The position numbers and the translations under genes are program-made. Shown here in pieces: positions 1-8,474 of a DNA stretch of 64,000 nt. Origin of the DNA: CAIZWU01 sp942492905 (GTDB taxonomy: Bacteria; Verrucomicrobiota; Verrucomicrobiia; Verrucomicrobiales; V1-33); contig OW818657.1 of the NCBI GenBank assembly GCA_942492905.1, positions 3,348,001-3,412,000 on the forward strand. The letters run 5' to 3'. The notes beneath the pieces were generated by a model. The model worked only from the letters and a program-made list of their open reading frames with translations. It made no database searches and was not told the DNA's origin. Every line of letters begins with the position of its first letter. Within the stretch, counting starts at the first letter, position 1.

Positions 1-605
1 GCGGAGCCACTCATTCGGCCCATGTGGGCGGTGGGCGCATAGGGCAGGGCACAAAGCGCCGGAACCCGTTCGGGGTTGGTGTCGAACAGTTCCTTTTCCC
101 GGCTGTTCCACATGGACAGCATTTCCTTGGAAGGCAGGCAGCCGATCAGGCCGGGGTGCATGATGCCGGCAAACTCCACATGGGGGATGTGGCGGGAGGT
201 GGTGTAGATGCCGTGGAAGTCCCAGCAGGCCTTGCGGGCGTCCGGATAGTGTTCCGTCAGGAAACCGCCGCCGTTGGTCTTGGCGAAAATCCCGGTGAAC
301 CCCCAGTCGGATTCCGCGAGGGTCCCGATGTCGAGGATGTCCACCACCAGCAGATCGCCGGGTTCCGCGCCTTCCACGCCGATCGGGCCGCTCAGATAGT
401 GGACTTTGGAAAGATCCACCACTTCGATGTCCTTGGCGTCGTCGTCGTTTTTGATCTGCCCGCCGGTCCAGTCGATGCATTCCACGCGGAATTCGTCGCC
501 GGGTTTGACGTAGGCGACCATGGGGAGGTCCGGATGCCAGCGGTTATGCAGATAGTCCTGGGACTCGGGGGTGGCGTTGAGGTCAACTTTGATCAGTGTC
601 TTCAT
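1..605 (-). CDS. fmdA: Acetamidase/formamidase (FmdA family), 3' end missing
   Basis: The reading frame starts at the ATG at 605-603 and runs off the left edge after about 201 codons, so only the N-terminal half is present. It begins MKTLIKVDLNATPESQDYLH and contains GDEFRVECIDWTGGQI, GPIGVEGAEPGDLLVVDIL and FAGIMHPGLIGCLPS, which I recognise as the conserved core of the FmdA/AmdA family. These cytoplasmic enzymes hydrolyse formamide or short amides to ammonia and the acid. It lies 46 bp downstream of the transporter ATPase gene urtE on the same strand and is probably in the same operon. That makes short-chain amides as likely as urea as the transported substrate. The missing C-terminus prevents checking all metal ligands. 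Confidence 0.85.
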   Translation of the reverse strand, partial: MKTLIKVDLNATPESQDYLHNRWHPDLPMVAYVKPGDEFRVECIDWTGGQIKNDDDAKDIEVVDLSKVHYLSGPIGVEGAEPGDLLVVDILDIGTLAESDWGFTGIFAKTNGGGFLTEHYPDARKACWDFHGIYTTSRHIPHVEFAGIMHPGLIGCLPSKEMLSMWNSREKELFDTNPERVPALCALPYAPTAHMGRMSGS

Positions 606-651
606 GGTATGGGTACGGACTTTGGGTTGGTGGTGGAAAAAGGAGTCAGGC

Positions 652-1341
652 TCAGACCGAAAGCATGGCCTTGATCTGCCCGGCATCGACATCGGCCCGC
701 CGGTCTTCCCGGATGAAGCGGCCGCGGTCGATGACCTTGATGTTGTCGCAGGTATCGAGCACGAAGCTGAGCACCTGCTCGCTGACCACGATGGTCAGAT
801 TCTTCAGGTCACGGATCTCGCGCAGGCTGCGCGAGATGTCCTTGATGATGGAGGGCTGGATGCCTTCGGTGGGCTCATCCAGCAGCAGCACCGATGGATT
901 GGTCATCAGGGCCCGGCCGATGGCGAGCTGCTGCTGCTGGCCGCCTGATAAATTCCCGCCTTTGCGTTTTTTCATGTCCCGCAGCACCGGGAAGAGCGCA
1001 TAGATTTCGTTCACCGCCTCCTCGCTCACTTTCCCCTGCACGCCGGAGATGAGGTTTTCGTAAACCGTCAGATAGGGGAAAATCATGCGGCCCTGGGGCA
1101 CGAAGGCCACGCCGGAGCCCACCCGGCGGTGGGGAGGCTGCCCGGTCAGTTCCCGGTCCTTCAGGTGGATGCTGCCGCTGCGGGTGGGGATCATGCCGAT
1201 CAGGGCGCGGAAGAGGGTGCTTTTCCCCATGCCGTTCCGGCCCACGATGCCGAGGATTTCCCCTTGGGCGGCGGTGAAGCTGAGGTCTGGGATCACCAGA
1301 CTTTGCCCGTAACTGACAGCGAGATTTTTGACGGAGATCAT
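652..1341 (-). CDS. urtE: Urea/short-amide ABC transporter ATP-binding protein UrtE
   Basis: A 229-residue ABC ATPase of the branched-chain amino acid/urea (LivF-like) type. Walker A is GRNGMGKST (about residue 35), the signature is LSGGQQQQLAIGRAL and Walker B is LLLDEPTEGIQPSI. The E-G-I-Q-P-S-I extension after Walker B is typical of UrtE. It starts 15 bp after the urtD stop, with the five transporter genes in the order A-B-C-D-E on the minus strand. The product should pair with UrtD at the inner face of the membrane to power uptake through UrtB/UrtC. The length is normal for the family. Confidence 0.92.
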   Translation of the reverse strand: MISVKNLAVSYGQSLVIPDLSFTAAQGEILGIVGRNGMGKSTLFRALIGMIPTRSGSIHLKDRELTGQPPHRRVGSGVAFVPQGRMIFPYLTVYENLISGVQGKVSEEAVNEIYALFPVLRDMKKRKGGNLSGGQQQQLAIGRALMTNPSVLLLDEPTEGIQPSIIKDISRSLREIRDLKNLTIVVSEQVLSFVLDTCDNIKVIDRGRFIREDRRADVDAGQIKAMLSV

Positions 1342-1356
1342 AGGGGATTGATAAAG

Positions 1357-2103
1357 TTAGTGTCCGATGTAGACTTCAATGACTTTGGGGTCGGTGGAGA
1401 CCTTCTCCATGGAGCCTTCGGAGAGGATCTGGCCGAGGTGCATCACTGTGACGCGGTCGGCAATTTCGCGGACGAACTCCATGTCGTGCTCGATCACGAT
1501 CACGGAGCGGTTGGCGCTGATGCGGCGGATCAGGGCGGCGGTTTCGGTGCGTTCGCGCACGCTCATGCCGGCCACGGGTTCATCCAGCATGATGATTTCC
1601 GGCTCCTGCATGAGGAGCATCCCGATCTCCAGCCACTGCTTCTGGCCGTGGCTGAGGATGCCGGCCTCGGTGTCCAGTTTGTCCTGCAGGCCGATCTGGG
1701 CCGCGGTGGATTCGATCTGCTGCTGGATCGCCGGGGTGCGGCGGAAGAGCAGGCAGCCGAAGATGCCGCGCCCCGCGGGATGGGAGATTTCGAGATTTTC
1801 CAGGACCGTCAGGTTTTCGTAGATGGACGGGTTTTGGAATTTCCGGCCGATCCCGGCGCGGACAATGCGGTATTCCCGCATGCCCCGCATCTCCTTTCCC
1901 TTGAACTTAACGGTGCCGCTGGTGGCCTTGGTTTTGCCACAGATCAGGTCCAGCACGGTGGTCTTGCCGGCGCCATTGGGCCCGATGATCACGTGGACGG
2001 TGTGGGCATCAAGGTAGAAGTTGAACCCATCCACGGCTTTGAAACCATCGAAGGAAACGCCGAGGTCTTCGACTTCCAGAACGTAATCTTTAGGAGTGCT
2101 CAT
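1357..2103 (-). CDS. urtD: Urea/short-amide ABC transporter ATP-binding protein UrtD
   Basis: A LivG-like ATPase of 248 residues. The frame is open further upstream, but I place the start at the ATG at 2103-2101 (MSTPKDYVLEVEDLGVSFDG) because it overlaps the urtC stop as ATGA, a usual sign of translational coupling. Walker A is GPNGAGKTT, the signature is LSHGQKQWLEIGMLL, and Walker B is IIMLDEPVAGM. His replacing the second signature Gly (LSHGQ) is common in UrtD proteins. It forms the ATPase pair with UrtE. Confidence 0.92.
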   Translation of the reverse strand: MSTPKDYVLEVEDLGVSFDGFKAVDGFNFYLDAHTVHVIIGPNGAGKTTVLDLICGKTKATSGTVKFKGKEMRGMREYRIVRAGIGRKFQNPSIYENLTVLENLEISHPAGRGIFGCLLFRRTPAIQQQIESTAAQIGLQDKLDTEAGILSHGQKQWLEIGMLLMQEPEIIMLDEPVAGMSVRERTETAALIRRISANRSVIVIEHDMEFVREIADRVTVMHLGQILSEGSMEKVSTDPKVIEVYIGH

Positions 2104-3242
2104 TTGGCGGGTTGGCTGGCGTTTGGGGTGGTGGCGGAAGCCGGACGGAAGCGGGCCAGCAGCGCGGCGGCCCGGGTTTTGATGGTGTCCCACTTGGTGA
2201 AAAGTCCGGCCAATCCGTCAGGGAAGAACATCACCACCGCGATGAAGGTGCCGCCCATCAGGTAGAGCCAGAGATCCGGATAGGCTTCGGAGAAGGCTGA
2301 TTTGCTGAAGTTGACGAGCAGACAGCCCACCATGGCGCCGACCACGGAGAGGCGGCCGCCCACGGCGGCGAAGATCACCAGTTCGATGGAAGGCACGATG
2401 CCGATCAGCGAGGGCGACATGAAGCCGACCTGCAGCACGAAGAGGGCTCCTCCCAATCCTGCCAGCATGGCCGCCACCGTGAAGGTGAAGGTGCGGATCA
2501 TGGCCACGTCATAACCAGAAAACCGCACCCGCTCCTCCTGGTCGCGCACCGCCATCAGGACGCGCCCGAAGCGGGTGTTGATGATGTATTTGGCGAACAG
2601 GGCGGAGCCCAGCAGCAGCAGCACACAGATGAAATACAGCACCTGCTGGGCATGCTCGGAGCGGATGTCCCAGCCCATCAGGGTACGCAGGTCGGTGATA
2701 CCGTTGCGGCCGCCGGTGTAGCCCTGGTTTCCATCGATTCCAAGAGACAGGATCAGGGCGATCGCCTGAGTGATGATGGCGAAATAAACGCCGCCCACCC
2801 GCCGGCGGAACATCGCCCAGCCAATCAGGAAAGCCACCAGACCGGGCACCACAAAAATGGCAACGACGGTGAAGGGGAAGCTGTGGAAAGGCTCCCAGAA
2901 TTTTGGCAGGGCGGTGAGCTGGTTCCAGTCCATGAAATCCGGGATGCCCGGGGTGGATTGGATGGCGGTCGTGACCGGGTCGGAGGCTTCCAGCTTGAGA
3001 AACATCGCCATGCAATAGCCGCCGAGGCCGAAGAAAACGCCCTGGCCCAGGCTGAGGATGCCGCAACGGCCCCAGAGGAGGACGAGGCCGATGCCCACGA
3101 ATCCATAACTGAGGTATTTCCCCACCAGATTCAGCCGGAAGACCGGCAGGGCCAGCGGGAGGATGACCAGTATCAGGAGGGCGAAACAGGCGAAGGATAC
3201 CGCTTCGCCGCGGGTTTTGAAGAGCGTCCGGAAGAAGGCCAT
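2100..3242 (-). CDS. urtC: Urea/short-amide ABC transporter permease UrtC
   Basis: A 380-residue LivM-type inner-membrane permease. Hydrophobic helices occupy most of the sequence, and the family stretch GRCGILSLGQGVFFGLGGYC is present near residue 60. The segment between about residues 85 and 125 (SDPVTTAIQSTPGIPDFMDW onward) is the extra periplasmic loop usual in UrtC. The gene lies 35 bp downstream of urtB and overlaps urtD by four bases. The tail after about residue 355 (TKWDTIKTRAAALLARFRPA onward) is low complexity. With UrtB it should form the translocation channel. Confidence 0.92.
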   Translation of the reverse strand: MAFFRTLFKTRGEAVSFACFALLILVILPLALPVFRLNLVGKYLSYGFVGIGLVLLWGRCGILSLGQGVFFGLGGYCMAMFLKLEASDPVTTAIQSTPGIPDFMDWNQLTALPKFWEPFHSFPFTVVAIFVVPGLVAFLIGWAMFRRRVGGVYFAIITQAIALILSLGIDGNQGYTGGRNGITDLRTLMGWDIRSEHAQQVLYFICVLLLLGSALFAKYIINTRFGRVLMAVRDQEERVRFSGYDVAMIRTFTFTVAAMLAGLGGALFVLQVGFMSPSLIGIVPSIELVIFAAVGGRLSVVGAMVGCLLVNFSKSAFSEAYPDLWLYLMGGTFIAVVMFFPDGLAGLFTKWDTIKTRAAALLARFRPASATTPNASQPAK

Positions 3243-3277
3243 GGTTTGTGAGGAGAGAAGGGTTGGGAGGGCTTGGT

Positions 3278-4207
3278 TCAGTGGCCGCGCACCTTGCTGG
3301 GGAAGAGTCCCTGCGGGCGGAACATGAGGGCGATCACAATCACGAGGAGGGTGGCGACCTTGCCCTTGGTGCCTTCGAGGAAGAACTCGAGGATGGACTG
3401 CGCCTGGGCGATGCCGAAGGCGGACGCCACACAGCCCAGCATGTTGGCGGCCCCGCCGAAGACCACCACAAGGAAGGCATCCACGATGTAGCGGCTGCCG
3501 CTGTCAGGGCCGGTGGAGCCGATGGTGGTGAAGGCGGCTCCGGCGATGCCGGCGATGCCGCAGCCGAGGGCAAAAGCCAGCCGGTCCACTTTGCCGGTGT
3601 TGATGCCCACCGCGCTGCTCATTTTCCGGTTCTGCACGGTGGCCCGCAGGCGCAGGCCGAATTTCGATTTATACATGAAAAGGATCATCACAAAGGTGAC
3701 CAGCAGGGCGAGGCAGAGCACAAAGACCCCGTTGATAGGAATATCGAGACCCTCCTTGAGATTGAAGGAGCCCATCAGCCATTCCGGCAGGGTGGGGGTG
3801 ACCTCGCGGGCGCCGAACAGGGAGCGGTAGGTCTGCTGCATGATCAGGCTGAGGCCCCAGGTGGCCAGCAGGGTATCCAAGGGCCGGTGGTAGAGATGCC
3901 GGATCATGAGGAATTCGACCAGCGCGCCCACGAGGGCACAGACCAGAAACGCGATGCCGATGGCGCAGACGAAATAGTAGGGACCGAACGCCGGGGCGTA
4001 TTGTTCGGTCAGGGTGGAGCAGAAATAGACCGTGTAGGCGCCGAGGGCCATAAACTCGCCGTGCGCCATGTTGATGACGCCCATCTGGCCGAAAATCAGG
4101 GCCAGGCCCAGCCCCATCAGCAGCAGCACGCTGAACAGGCTGAGGCCGGAAAAGCCCTGCATCATGAAGATGTTCTGCAGTTCTTCTGTGGTGTATTCGC
4201 TAAACAT
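3278..4207 (-). CDS. urtB: Urea/short-amide ABC transporter permease UrtB
   Basis: A 309-residue LivH-type permease. GQMGVINMAHGEFMALGAYT near residue 40 is the family hallmark. YIVDAFLVVVFGGAANMLGC in the second half is typical of UrtB. This is the short UrtB form, without the long periplasmic N-terminal extension seen in some proteobacterial members. It is separated from urtA by 96 bp that contain a strong hairpin and from urtC by 35 bp. Confidence 0.92.
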   Translation of the reverse strand: MFSEYTTEELQNIFMMQGFSGLSLFSVLLLMGLGLALIFGQMGVINMAHGEFMALGAYTVYFCSTLTEQYAPAFGPYYFVCAIGIAFLVCALVGALVEFLMIRHLYHRPLDTLLATWGLSLIMQQTYRSLFGAREVTPTLPEWLMGSFNLKEGLDIPINGVFVLCLALLVTFVMILFMYKSKFGLRLRATVQNRKMSSAVGINTGKVDRLAFALGCGIAGIAGAAFTTIGSTGPDSGSRYIVDAFLVVVFGGAANMLGCVASAFGIAQAQSILEFFLEGTKGKVATLLVIVIALMFRPQGLFPSKVRGH

Positions 4208-4260
4208 GCGCGGGATGGGGTAGGAAGGGATGAAGGGGCCGGAGAGGGAATCAAGGTGGG

Positions 4261-4286
4261 GCGGGGCGGTCCGGGGACCGCCCCGC
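4261..4286 (-). terminator. Strong hairpin between urtA and urtB (attenuator-like)
   Basis: A perfect 12-bp GC-only inverted repeat with a two-base centre lies 17 bases past the urtA stop on the transcribed (minus) strand. It has no obvious U-run after it, so it is better read as a partial terminator or 3'-end stabiliser than as a full stop. This arrangement is common where a binding-protein gene is expressed more than the membrane genes that follow it. Confidence 0.6.
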
Positions 4287-4303
4287 AGAGTCTCTGAAAC
4301 CGG

Positions 4304-5539
4304 TTATTGATAACCTTTCGGGAACGGATTGGGTTCAATCAGCTCCGATTCGTAGAGCACCTTGGCCTGGCCATCTTTCTGCCACTGGCCGATGCGGAGT
4401 TTGCTCCAGAGGTGATGGTTCGGGTGCAGTTTGACATAACCTTCGGGAGCGGTCTTCAGTTCGAGATCCGGAGAGGCGGCCACGATCTTGTCGATGTCGA
4501 AACTGCCCGCCTTTTCCACGGCGGCTTTCCACAGCCATGGGCCCAGATAACCGGCCTGGGTGACGTCCCCGATGACACTGGCAGCGCCATACTTCGCTTT
4601 GAATGCGGCGACGAACTCCTTGTTGTTCGGATTGTCGAGGCTCTGGAAGTATTTCATCGCGGAGTAGAACCCGGCGAGGTTTTCCCCGCCGATGCCGAGC
4701 ACTTCGTCCTCGGTCACGGAAATGGTGAGGAGCGTCTGTTTGGTGCCGTTGATGCCGGCCGCGGCGAGCTGTTTGTAGAAGGAGACATTGGAACCGCCCA
4801 CGACCGCAGCGTAAATCACGTCCGGCTTCTTGAGTTTGATCTTGTTGATCAGGGAACCGAACGAGGTGCTGCCGAGGGCGTAGAACTCCTCGCCGACCAC
4901 GGTGCCCTTGAGCACGTTTTCAATGTGTTTGCGCGCAATCTTCATCGAAGTGCGGGGCCAGATGTAGTCGGAGCCCACCAGGTAAAAGGTCTTGGCCTTC
5001 TTTTCCTTGGCGATCCAGTCGATCCCCGCCAGAATCTGCTGGGTGGCTTCCTGGCCGGTGTAGATCACGTTTTTGGACTGCTCCAGACCTTCGTAGAAAG
5101 TGGGATAGTAGAGCATGCCGTTTTCCTTTTCGAAGACCGGCAGCACGGCTTTGCGGGAAGCGGAGGTCCAGCAGCCGAAGACGGTGCCGACCTTGTCGCT
5201 GACCAGCAGCTTTTTGGCTTTCTCGGCGAAGGTGGGCCAGTCGCTGGCGCCATCCTCCTTGATGACTTTGATCTGGCGGCCCAGCACGCCGCCGGCGGCA
5301 TTGATCTGGTCGATGGCCAGCTGCTCGGCCTGGATGGAACCCGTCTCGCTGATGGCCATAGTGCCGGTGGCGGAGTGGAGTTGCCCCACCGTGACGGTGG
5401 TGTCAGTGACGGCGAGCCCGGTGGTGTTGACTTCGCTGGTGGGCGGCGGAGCTGCCTGGAGGGAGCCGGCCGCCAGCAGGGCAACGGCAAGCGCCGCATG
5501 CCCGAGGCGGGACAGGGAGGAAGAAGTGGTTCTGATCAT
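4304..5539 (-). CDS. urtA: Urea/short-amide ABC transporter substrate-binding protein UrtA
   Basis: A 411-residue periplasmic binding protein with an N-terminal signal peptide (MIRTTSSSLSRLGHAALAVA onward, ending near AGSLQA). Mature landmarks of the UrtA/FmdD group are VTVGQLHSATGTMAISETG, LDQINAAGG-type residues around position 75, GCWTSASRKAVLPVFE and YYPTFYEGLEQSKNVIYTGQ. It is the first gene of the transporter operon and is divergent from a LysR-type regulator gene, with a 258-bp shared upstream region. UrtA-like proteins bind urea, and the close FmdD proteins serve short amides; the sequence alone does not separate them. Confidence 0.93.
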   Translation of the reverse strand: MIRTTSSSLSRLGHAALAVALLAAGSLQAAPPPTSEVNTTGLAVTDTTVTVGQLHSATGTMAISETGSIQAEQLAIDQINAAGGVLGRQIKVIKEDGASDWPTFAEKAKKLLVSDKVGTVFGCWTSASRKAVLPVFEKENGMLYYPTFYEGLEQSKNVIYTGQEATQQILAGIDWIAKEKKAKTFYLVGSDYIWPRTSMKIARKHIENVLKGTVVGEEFYALGSTSFGSLINKIKLKKPDVIYAAVVGGSNVSFYKQLAAAGINGTKQTLLTISVTEDEVLGIGGENLAGFYSAMKYFQSLDNPNNKEFVAAFKAKYGAASVIGDVTQAGYLGPWLWKAAVEKAGSFDIDKIVAASPDLELKTAPEGYVKLHPNHHLWSKLRIGQWQKDGQAKVLYESELIEPNPFPKGYQ

Positions 5540-5797
5540 GGTGACGATGGGATTGAGTTTCCTTGGTTGAGGTGGACCTAACGATGTCTGGATCGTGAGG
5601 CATTTGACTCATCAGCACTCCCGTTGCCATGAGGGGGCAGGTCATGATGAAACGATTTCGTGTTGCCAGGACGGCGGAAGGGATTCTGGAATCCGTCAGG
5701 CGGTTGCCCGCAGCGGAGGAATCCGGCGCGTATCCCCGGTCAGGCCAGGGCTGGCATGGGAGGTGCTCAGCCAGGGCAAGTTGAATTTCATTCCTCC

Positions 5798-6733
5798 ATG
5801 CCCCACCACTCTGCTTCCGAGCCCGCTTCCTCCGGATCAGAGGCTGCCCTGGATTCACGCCGTCTCCATTTATTTGTGGTATCGGCCCGGGAGCAGAGCT
5901 TTGCGGTGGCCGCCCAGGAGTTGAATCTGTCGCCTTCCGCGATCAGTCATTCCATGAAGGCCCTGGAGCAGGATCTGGGCTGCACGCTGTTCCGCCGCAT
6001 CGGGCCGCGGGTGGAACTGACCGCGGCCGGGCAACGGTTGCTGCCATTGGCCGAGGGATTGCTGCAGCAGATGCAGCGGCTACGTCAGGAAGTGGTGGCA
6101 CTGGAAGCCGCCACGCGTCAGCTCCGGGTGGCGGTGCCGGCCATGGTCTGCAGCGGGCTGCTGCCGGTGGTGCTGCCTGATTTCCAGGATTGTTTTCCTT
6201 CCGTGCAACTCCAGGTCCTGACGGGAATCGAGGCGGCCACTGCCCTGGCTGCGGGCGAACTGGATTTGATCCTCACCCCACCGGCCGAGGTGCCCGCGGA
6301 AATGGTGCAGCGGGAGCTTTACCGCGAATCCCTTGGATTCTACGTGGCGCCCTTCCATCTGCTGCGCCAGCCCGGGCGGATCGGGCGGACCGCCCTCGCC
6401 AAACATCTGCTGCTGGTGACCGACGAGGATTCCCGCCGGCGGGTCATGGGCGGATGGACCGGAACGGGCGGGGAACCACCCGGGCGGATCTGGTTATTGC
6501 CCGGACTGCACAGTGTCAGGGAGCTGGCCCGGGTAGGGCAGGGGGTGGCGGTGCTGCCGGAGTGGACCCAGGGGCCGGCCCAGGAAGGATTGGTCAGGCT
6601 GCCCGTGGAGGACTTCCCGCTGGAGCGGGCCTGCGTGGCCTGCTGGCCCCGGGAACGCCCCCTGCCATGGGCCGCCGAGGTTCTGCTCAGTCTGATTGAA
6701 ATGGCCGCGGTGGAACGCCGGAGTCCCGGTTAG
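5798..6733 (+). CDS. LysR-family transcriptional regulator
   Basis: A 311-residue regulator. The start chosen is the ATG at 5798 (MPHHSASEPASSGSEAALDS), because the helix-turn-helix follows directly: FVVSAREQSFAVAAQELNLS then PSAISHSMKALEQDLGCTLF, about residues 25-65. The C-terminal half is a typical effector-binding domain with LRVAVPAMVCSGLLPVVLPDF and GELDLILTP. It is divergent from urtA, so it probably controls the urt-fmdA operon. I could not identify a convincing LysR box in the shared interval. Its stop lies two bases from the end of the convergent binding-protein gene. Confidence 0.88.
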   Translation: MPHHSASEPASSGSEAALDSRRLHLFVVSAREQSFAVAAQELNLSPSAISHSMKALEQDLGCTLFRRIGPRVELTAAGQRLLPLAEGLLQQMQRLRQEVVALEAATRQLRVAVPAMVCSGLLPVVLPDFQDCFPSVQLQVLTGIEAATALAAGELDLILTPPAEVPAEMVQRELYRESLGFYVAPFHLLRQPGRIGRTALAKHLLLVTDEDSRRRVMGGWTGTGGEPPGRIWLLPGLHSVRELARVGQGVAVLPEWTQGPAQEGLVRLPVEDFPLERACVACWPRERPLPWAAEVLLSLIEMAAVERRSPG

Positions 6734-6734
6734 G

Positions 6735-7703
6735 TCATGCCGGGGATTCCGCGGGTTGGCCCGTTGCCTCCCGCGGGTGGCCTGCGGGGAAGCGGGGGAG
6801 CAATCCTTCCGTCAGGCTGGCCGTCGCCTCCTTCGCGGGCAGCACCTGCCATTGGATCAGGGTTTGGAGTTCACGGGTGAGCCAGGCCAAATCCGGCGCA
6901 AAGTCCAGCACGCCCGGGCCGGAGGGGCCGGGATAACGGGCTGCGGATTGCCGGAGCAGTTCCGGAGTGAGTTGCGGCCATCCCGCAGCGGTCGCCCAGG
7001 ACGCGGTTTCCAGGAAGGCGGCGGGATCGGTGAGATGCCGCCGCGCCGCTGCGCAGGCCGCGGGCAGGTCCTGACACATCTGCGGCGCCGCGTGGCAGAG
7101 GTTCTGCTGGCACACCAGCACGACCTGCTGGGCATAGGCCCCGGTTTCGAAGGGCACCTCCAGTTTCCCGCAGCCGGCGCCTTCCGCCAGCAGGCCCCAC
7201 GGCGCGGGCGCCACAATGCCATCCATCATGCCGGCTTCGAGGCCTTTGAGCATCAACTCCATGGGCAGCACCTTGAAAAGTGGCCGGGCCGCCCCCGGAA
7301 TGGCGCTGAGCCACAAGGCGATCTGGAGGCGGGACAGGGAGCGCTTCGCCTCGATGGCAAAGGTCAGCCGGCGCATCTCCCTCCCGGTCACGGGCCCGCG
7401 GGAGGAAAAACAGAGGCGGTGCGCCGCCCGGCTCAGCACCAATTCCATCGGACAGGCCTGGATCACCAGCGGGATCGCCCAGCGGCCGTCCTGCCCGGGG
7501 CGGGTCAGGACTTCACTGACAAACAATTCCCACGGCAGAATGCCCGCCTGCAGATCTCCGGTGAGGAGATGCCGGATGATCCGGCCGTAGCCTGGACAAC
7601 CCTTGAATTGCAGGCGGCGGCCGTGCCCGCGGGCGGCGGACAACACCGGCAGCACCTCCAGCGAAGGAACAAATCCACAAAGGAATGGGTCTGGCAGTTG
7701 CAT
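6735..7703 (-). CDS. CmpA/NrtA-like substrate-binding protein without signal peptide (NasS-like?)
   Basis: A 322-residue protein whose N-terminus (CGFVPSLEVLPVLSAARG), GDLQAGILPWELF and the later QQVVLVCQQNLCHAAPQMCQ resemble the nitrate/bicarbonate binding proteins NrtA/CmpA. There is no signal peptide or lipobox; the fold begins within the first ten residues. Cytoplasmic members of this family include NasS, which senses nitrate and works with the antiterminator NasT, but no NasT/ANTAR gene is visible here. It converges on the LysR gene next to the urt operon, so a nitrogen-sensing role is plausible but inferred. The alternative is a transporter component that lost its signal. Confidence 0.6.
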   Translation of the reverse strand: MQLPDPFLCGFVPSLEVLPVLSAARGHGRRLQFKGCPGYGRIIRHLLTGDLQAGILPWELFVSEVLTRPGQDGRWAIPLVIQACPMELVLSRAAHRLCFSSRGPVTGREMRRLTFAIEAKRSLSRLQIALWLSAIPGAARPLFKVLPMELMLKGLEAGMMDGIVAPAPWGLLAEGAGCGKLEVPFETGAYAQQVVLVCQQNLCHAAPQMCQDLPAACAAARRHLTDPAAFLETASWATAAGWPQLTPELLRQSAARYPGPSGPGVLDFAPDLAWLTRELQTLIQWQVLPAKEATASLTEGLLPRFPAGHPREATGQPAESPA

Positions 7704-8056
7704 GAAGGAAGGGCGCCGGGAAGGGGGGGACAGCGGTGCAGGGGGATTTTCCGGCGCGGGACCCCGCAGCCGGGCTGATGGGCCCCCGTCAAAGGAAGGT
7801 CGTAGCTAAATCAGCACAGCCGGTGCCACCGCCCCTTTTTGAGCCAAAGGAGACCGTGAATTCGATTCATCATGCCGGGAAGCGTCTCCGGAGAGCCCGC
7901 CAAAACCGGGTCGGGAGGCAGGGAAGTCCCCACTCGATTTACCGGAGCCTGGTGCCGGCAGATGTGATGGGATCTCTTCAGGGCAACGGGGGCGAAATCT
8001 CAGGCCGGCTGATAGCACGCGATTCCCTTGGCGCGGGTCAATCCGCAGGAAAAAAG
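7704..8056. other. Intergenic stretch upstream of the CmpA-like gene
   Basis: About 350 bases with no frame that shows protein-like composition on either strand. The open frames are compositional and have no recognisable domain. It presumably carries the promoter of the CmpA-like gene and, next to 8056, the U-rich 3' trailer of the tRNA. Confidence 0.5.
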
Positions 8057-8140
8057 TGGTGCTCGGGGGGGGACTCGAACCCCCACAGGTTACCCCATAC
8101 GCCCCTCAAACGTACGCGTCTACCATTCCGCCACCCGAGC
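8057..8140 (-). tRNA. tRNA-Leu (anticodon GAG), CCA encoded
   Basis: Read on the minus strand, the gene starts GCTCGGG at 8140 and its acceptor strand closes with CCCGAGC at 8067-8061, followed by discriminator A and an encoded CCA (8059-8057). The D arm is GGCGGAATGGTAGACGC. The anticodon loop is TTGAGGG between TACGT and GCGTA, giving anticodon GAG (8107-8105). A class II long variable arm follows (around GGGTAACC), then the T arm GGGGG-TTCGAGT-CCCCC. The G-tailed 5' end, long variable arm and anticodon all fit leucine. A run of six T follows shortly after the CCA and may end transcription. Confidence 0.95.
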
Positions 8141-8452
8141 AGGGTGTCCCCTGTGTGGAACAGGGCTTTCCGCTCATTGCGAGGACTGATTGAGGAGGTC
8201 AACGCGAGCGGACCGCTACCAAGCAAAGGGTGGCCCATGGTGCAAGAGGATTGTGCAAAAAATTGTTCAGAAAGGTCAATCAACGCCCACTTACGCCGCG
8301 TCACGACTTTGGGGGCTTTCGAGGGACCTTAATGCTCGTTGAGAAAGTGGGACTCGCACTCTTCCATTTCGGGCTTCAGCATGCCATCGGAGGCCCCAGT
8401 CGCAGTGAAAACTCGCACTAATAGGAATGTCTAGTTTCTTCTGAACCAGTTA
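8141..8452. other. Intergenic stretch between tRNA-Leu and the PIN gene
   Basis: Just over 300 bases upstream of the tRNA (its promoter should be here) and downstream of the PIN-nuclease gene. I see no convincing coding frame. Base composition shifts from GC-rich to AT-richer toward 8450, coinciding with the PIN gene pair. tRNA genes are common integration sites, but I found no second copy of the tRNA end that would mark an att site. Confidence 0.4.
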
Positions 8453-8473
8453 TTTTTTGAAGGTTTCAAAAAA
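8453..8473 (-). terminator. AT-rich hairpin after the PIN gene
   Basis: A perfect 9-bp inverted repeat (TTTTTTGAA / TTCAAAAAA) with a 3-base loop sits one base beyond the PIN gene stop. On the transcribed strand it includes a run of U on each side, so it may act as a weak intrinsic terminator. The stem has only one G-C pair. Confidence 0.35.
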
Positions 8474-8474
8474 C

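Noticed and set aside
1129..2265. Plus-strand frame over urtD and urtE
   Set aside because: Antisense to two ABC ATPases with intact Walker and signature motifs.
5540..5797. Possible guanidine-type riboswitch or LysR box upstream of urtA
   Set aside because: I could not find the conserved riboswitch core, nor a convincing T-N11-A palindrome.
7736..8332. Plus-strand frame spanning the tRNA-Leu gene
   Set aside because: It runs through a structural RNA gene and has no protein-like composition.
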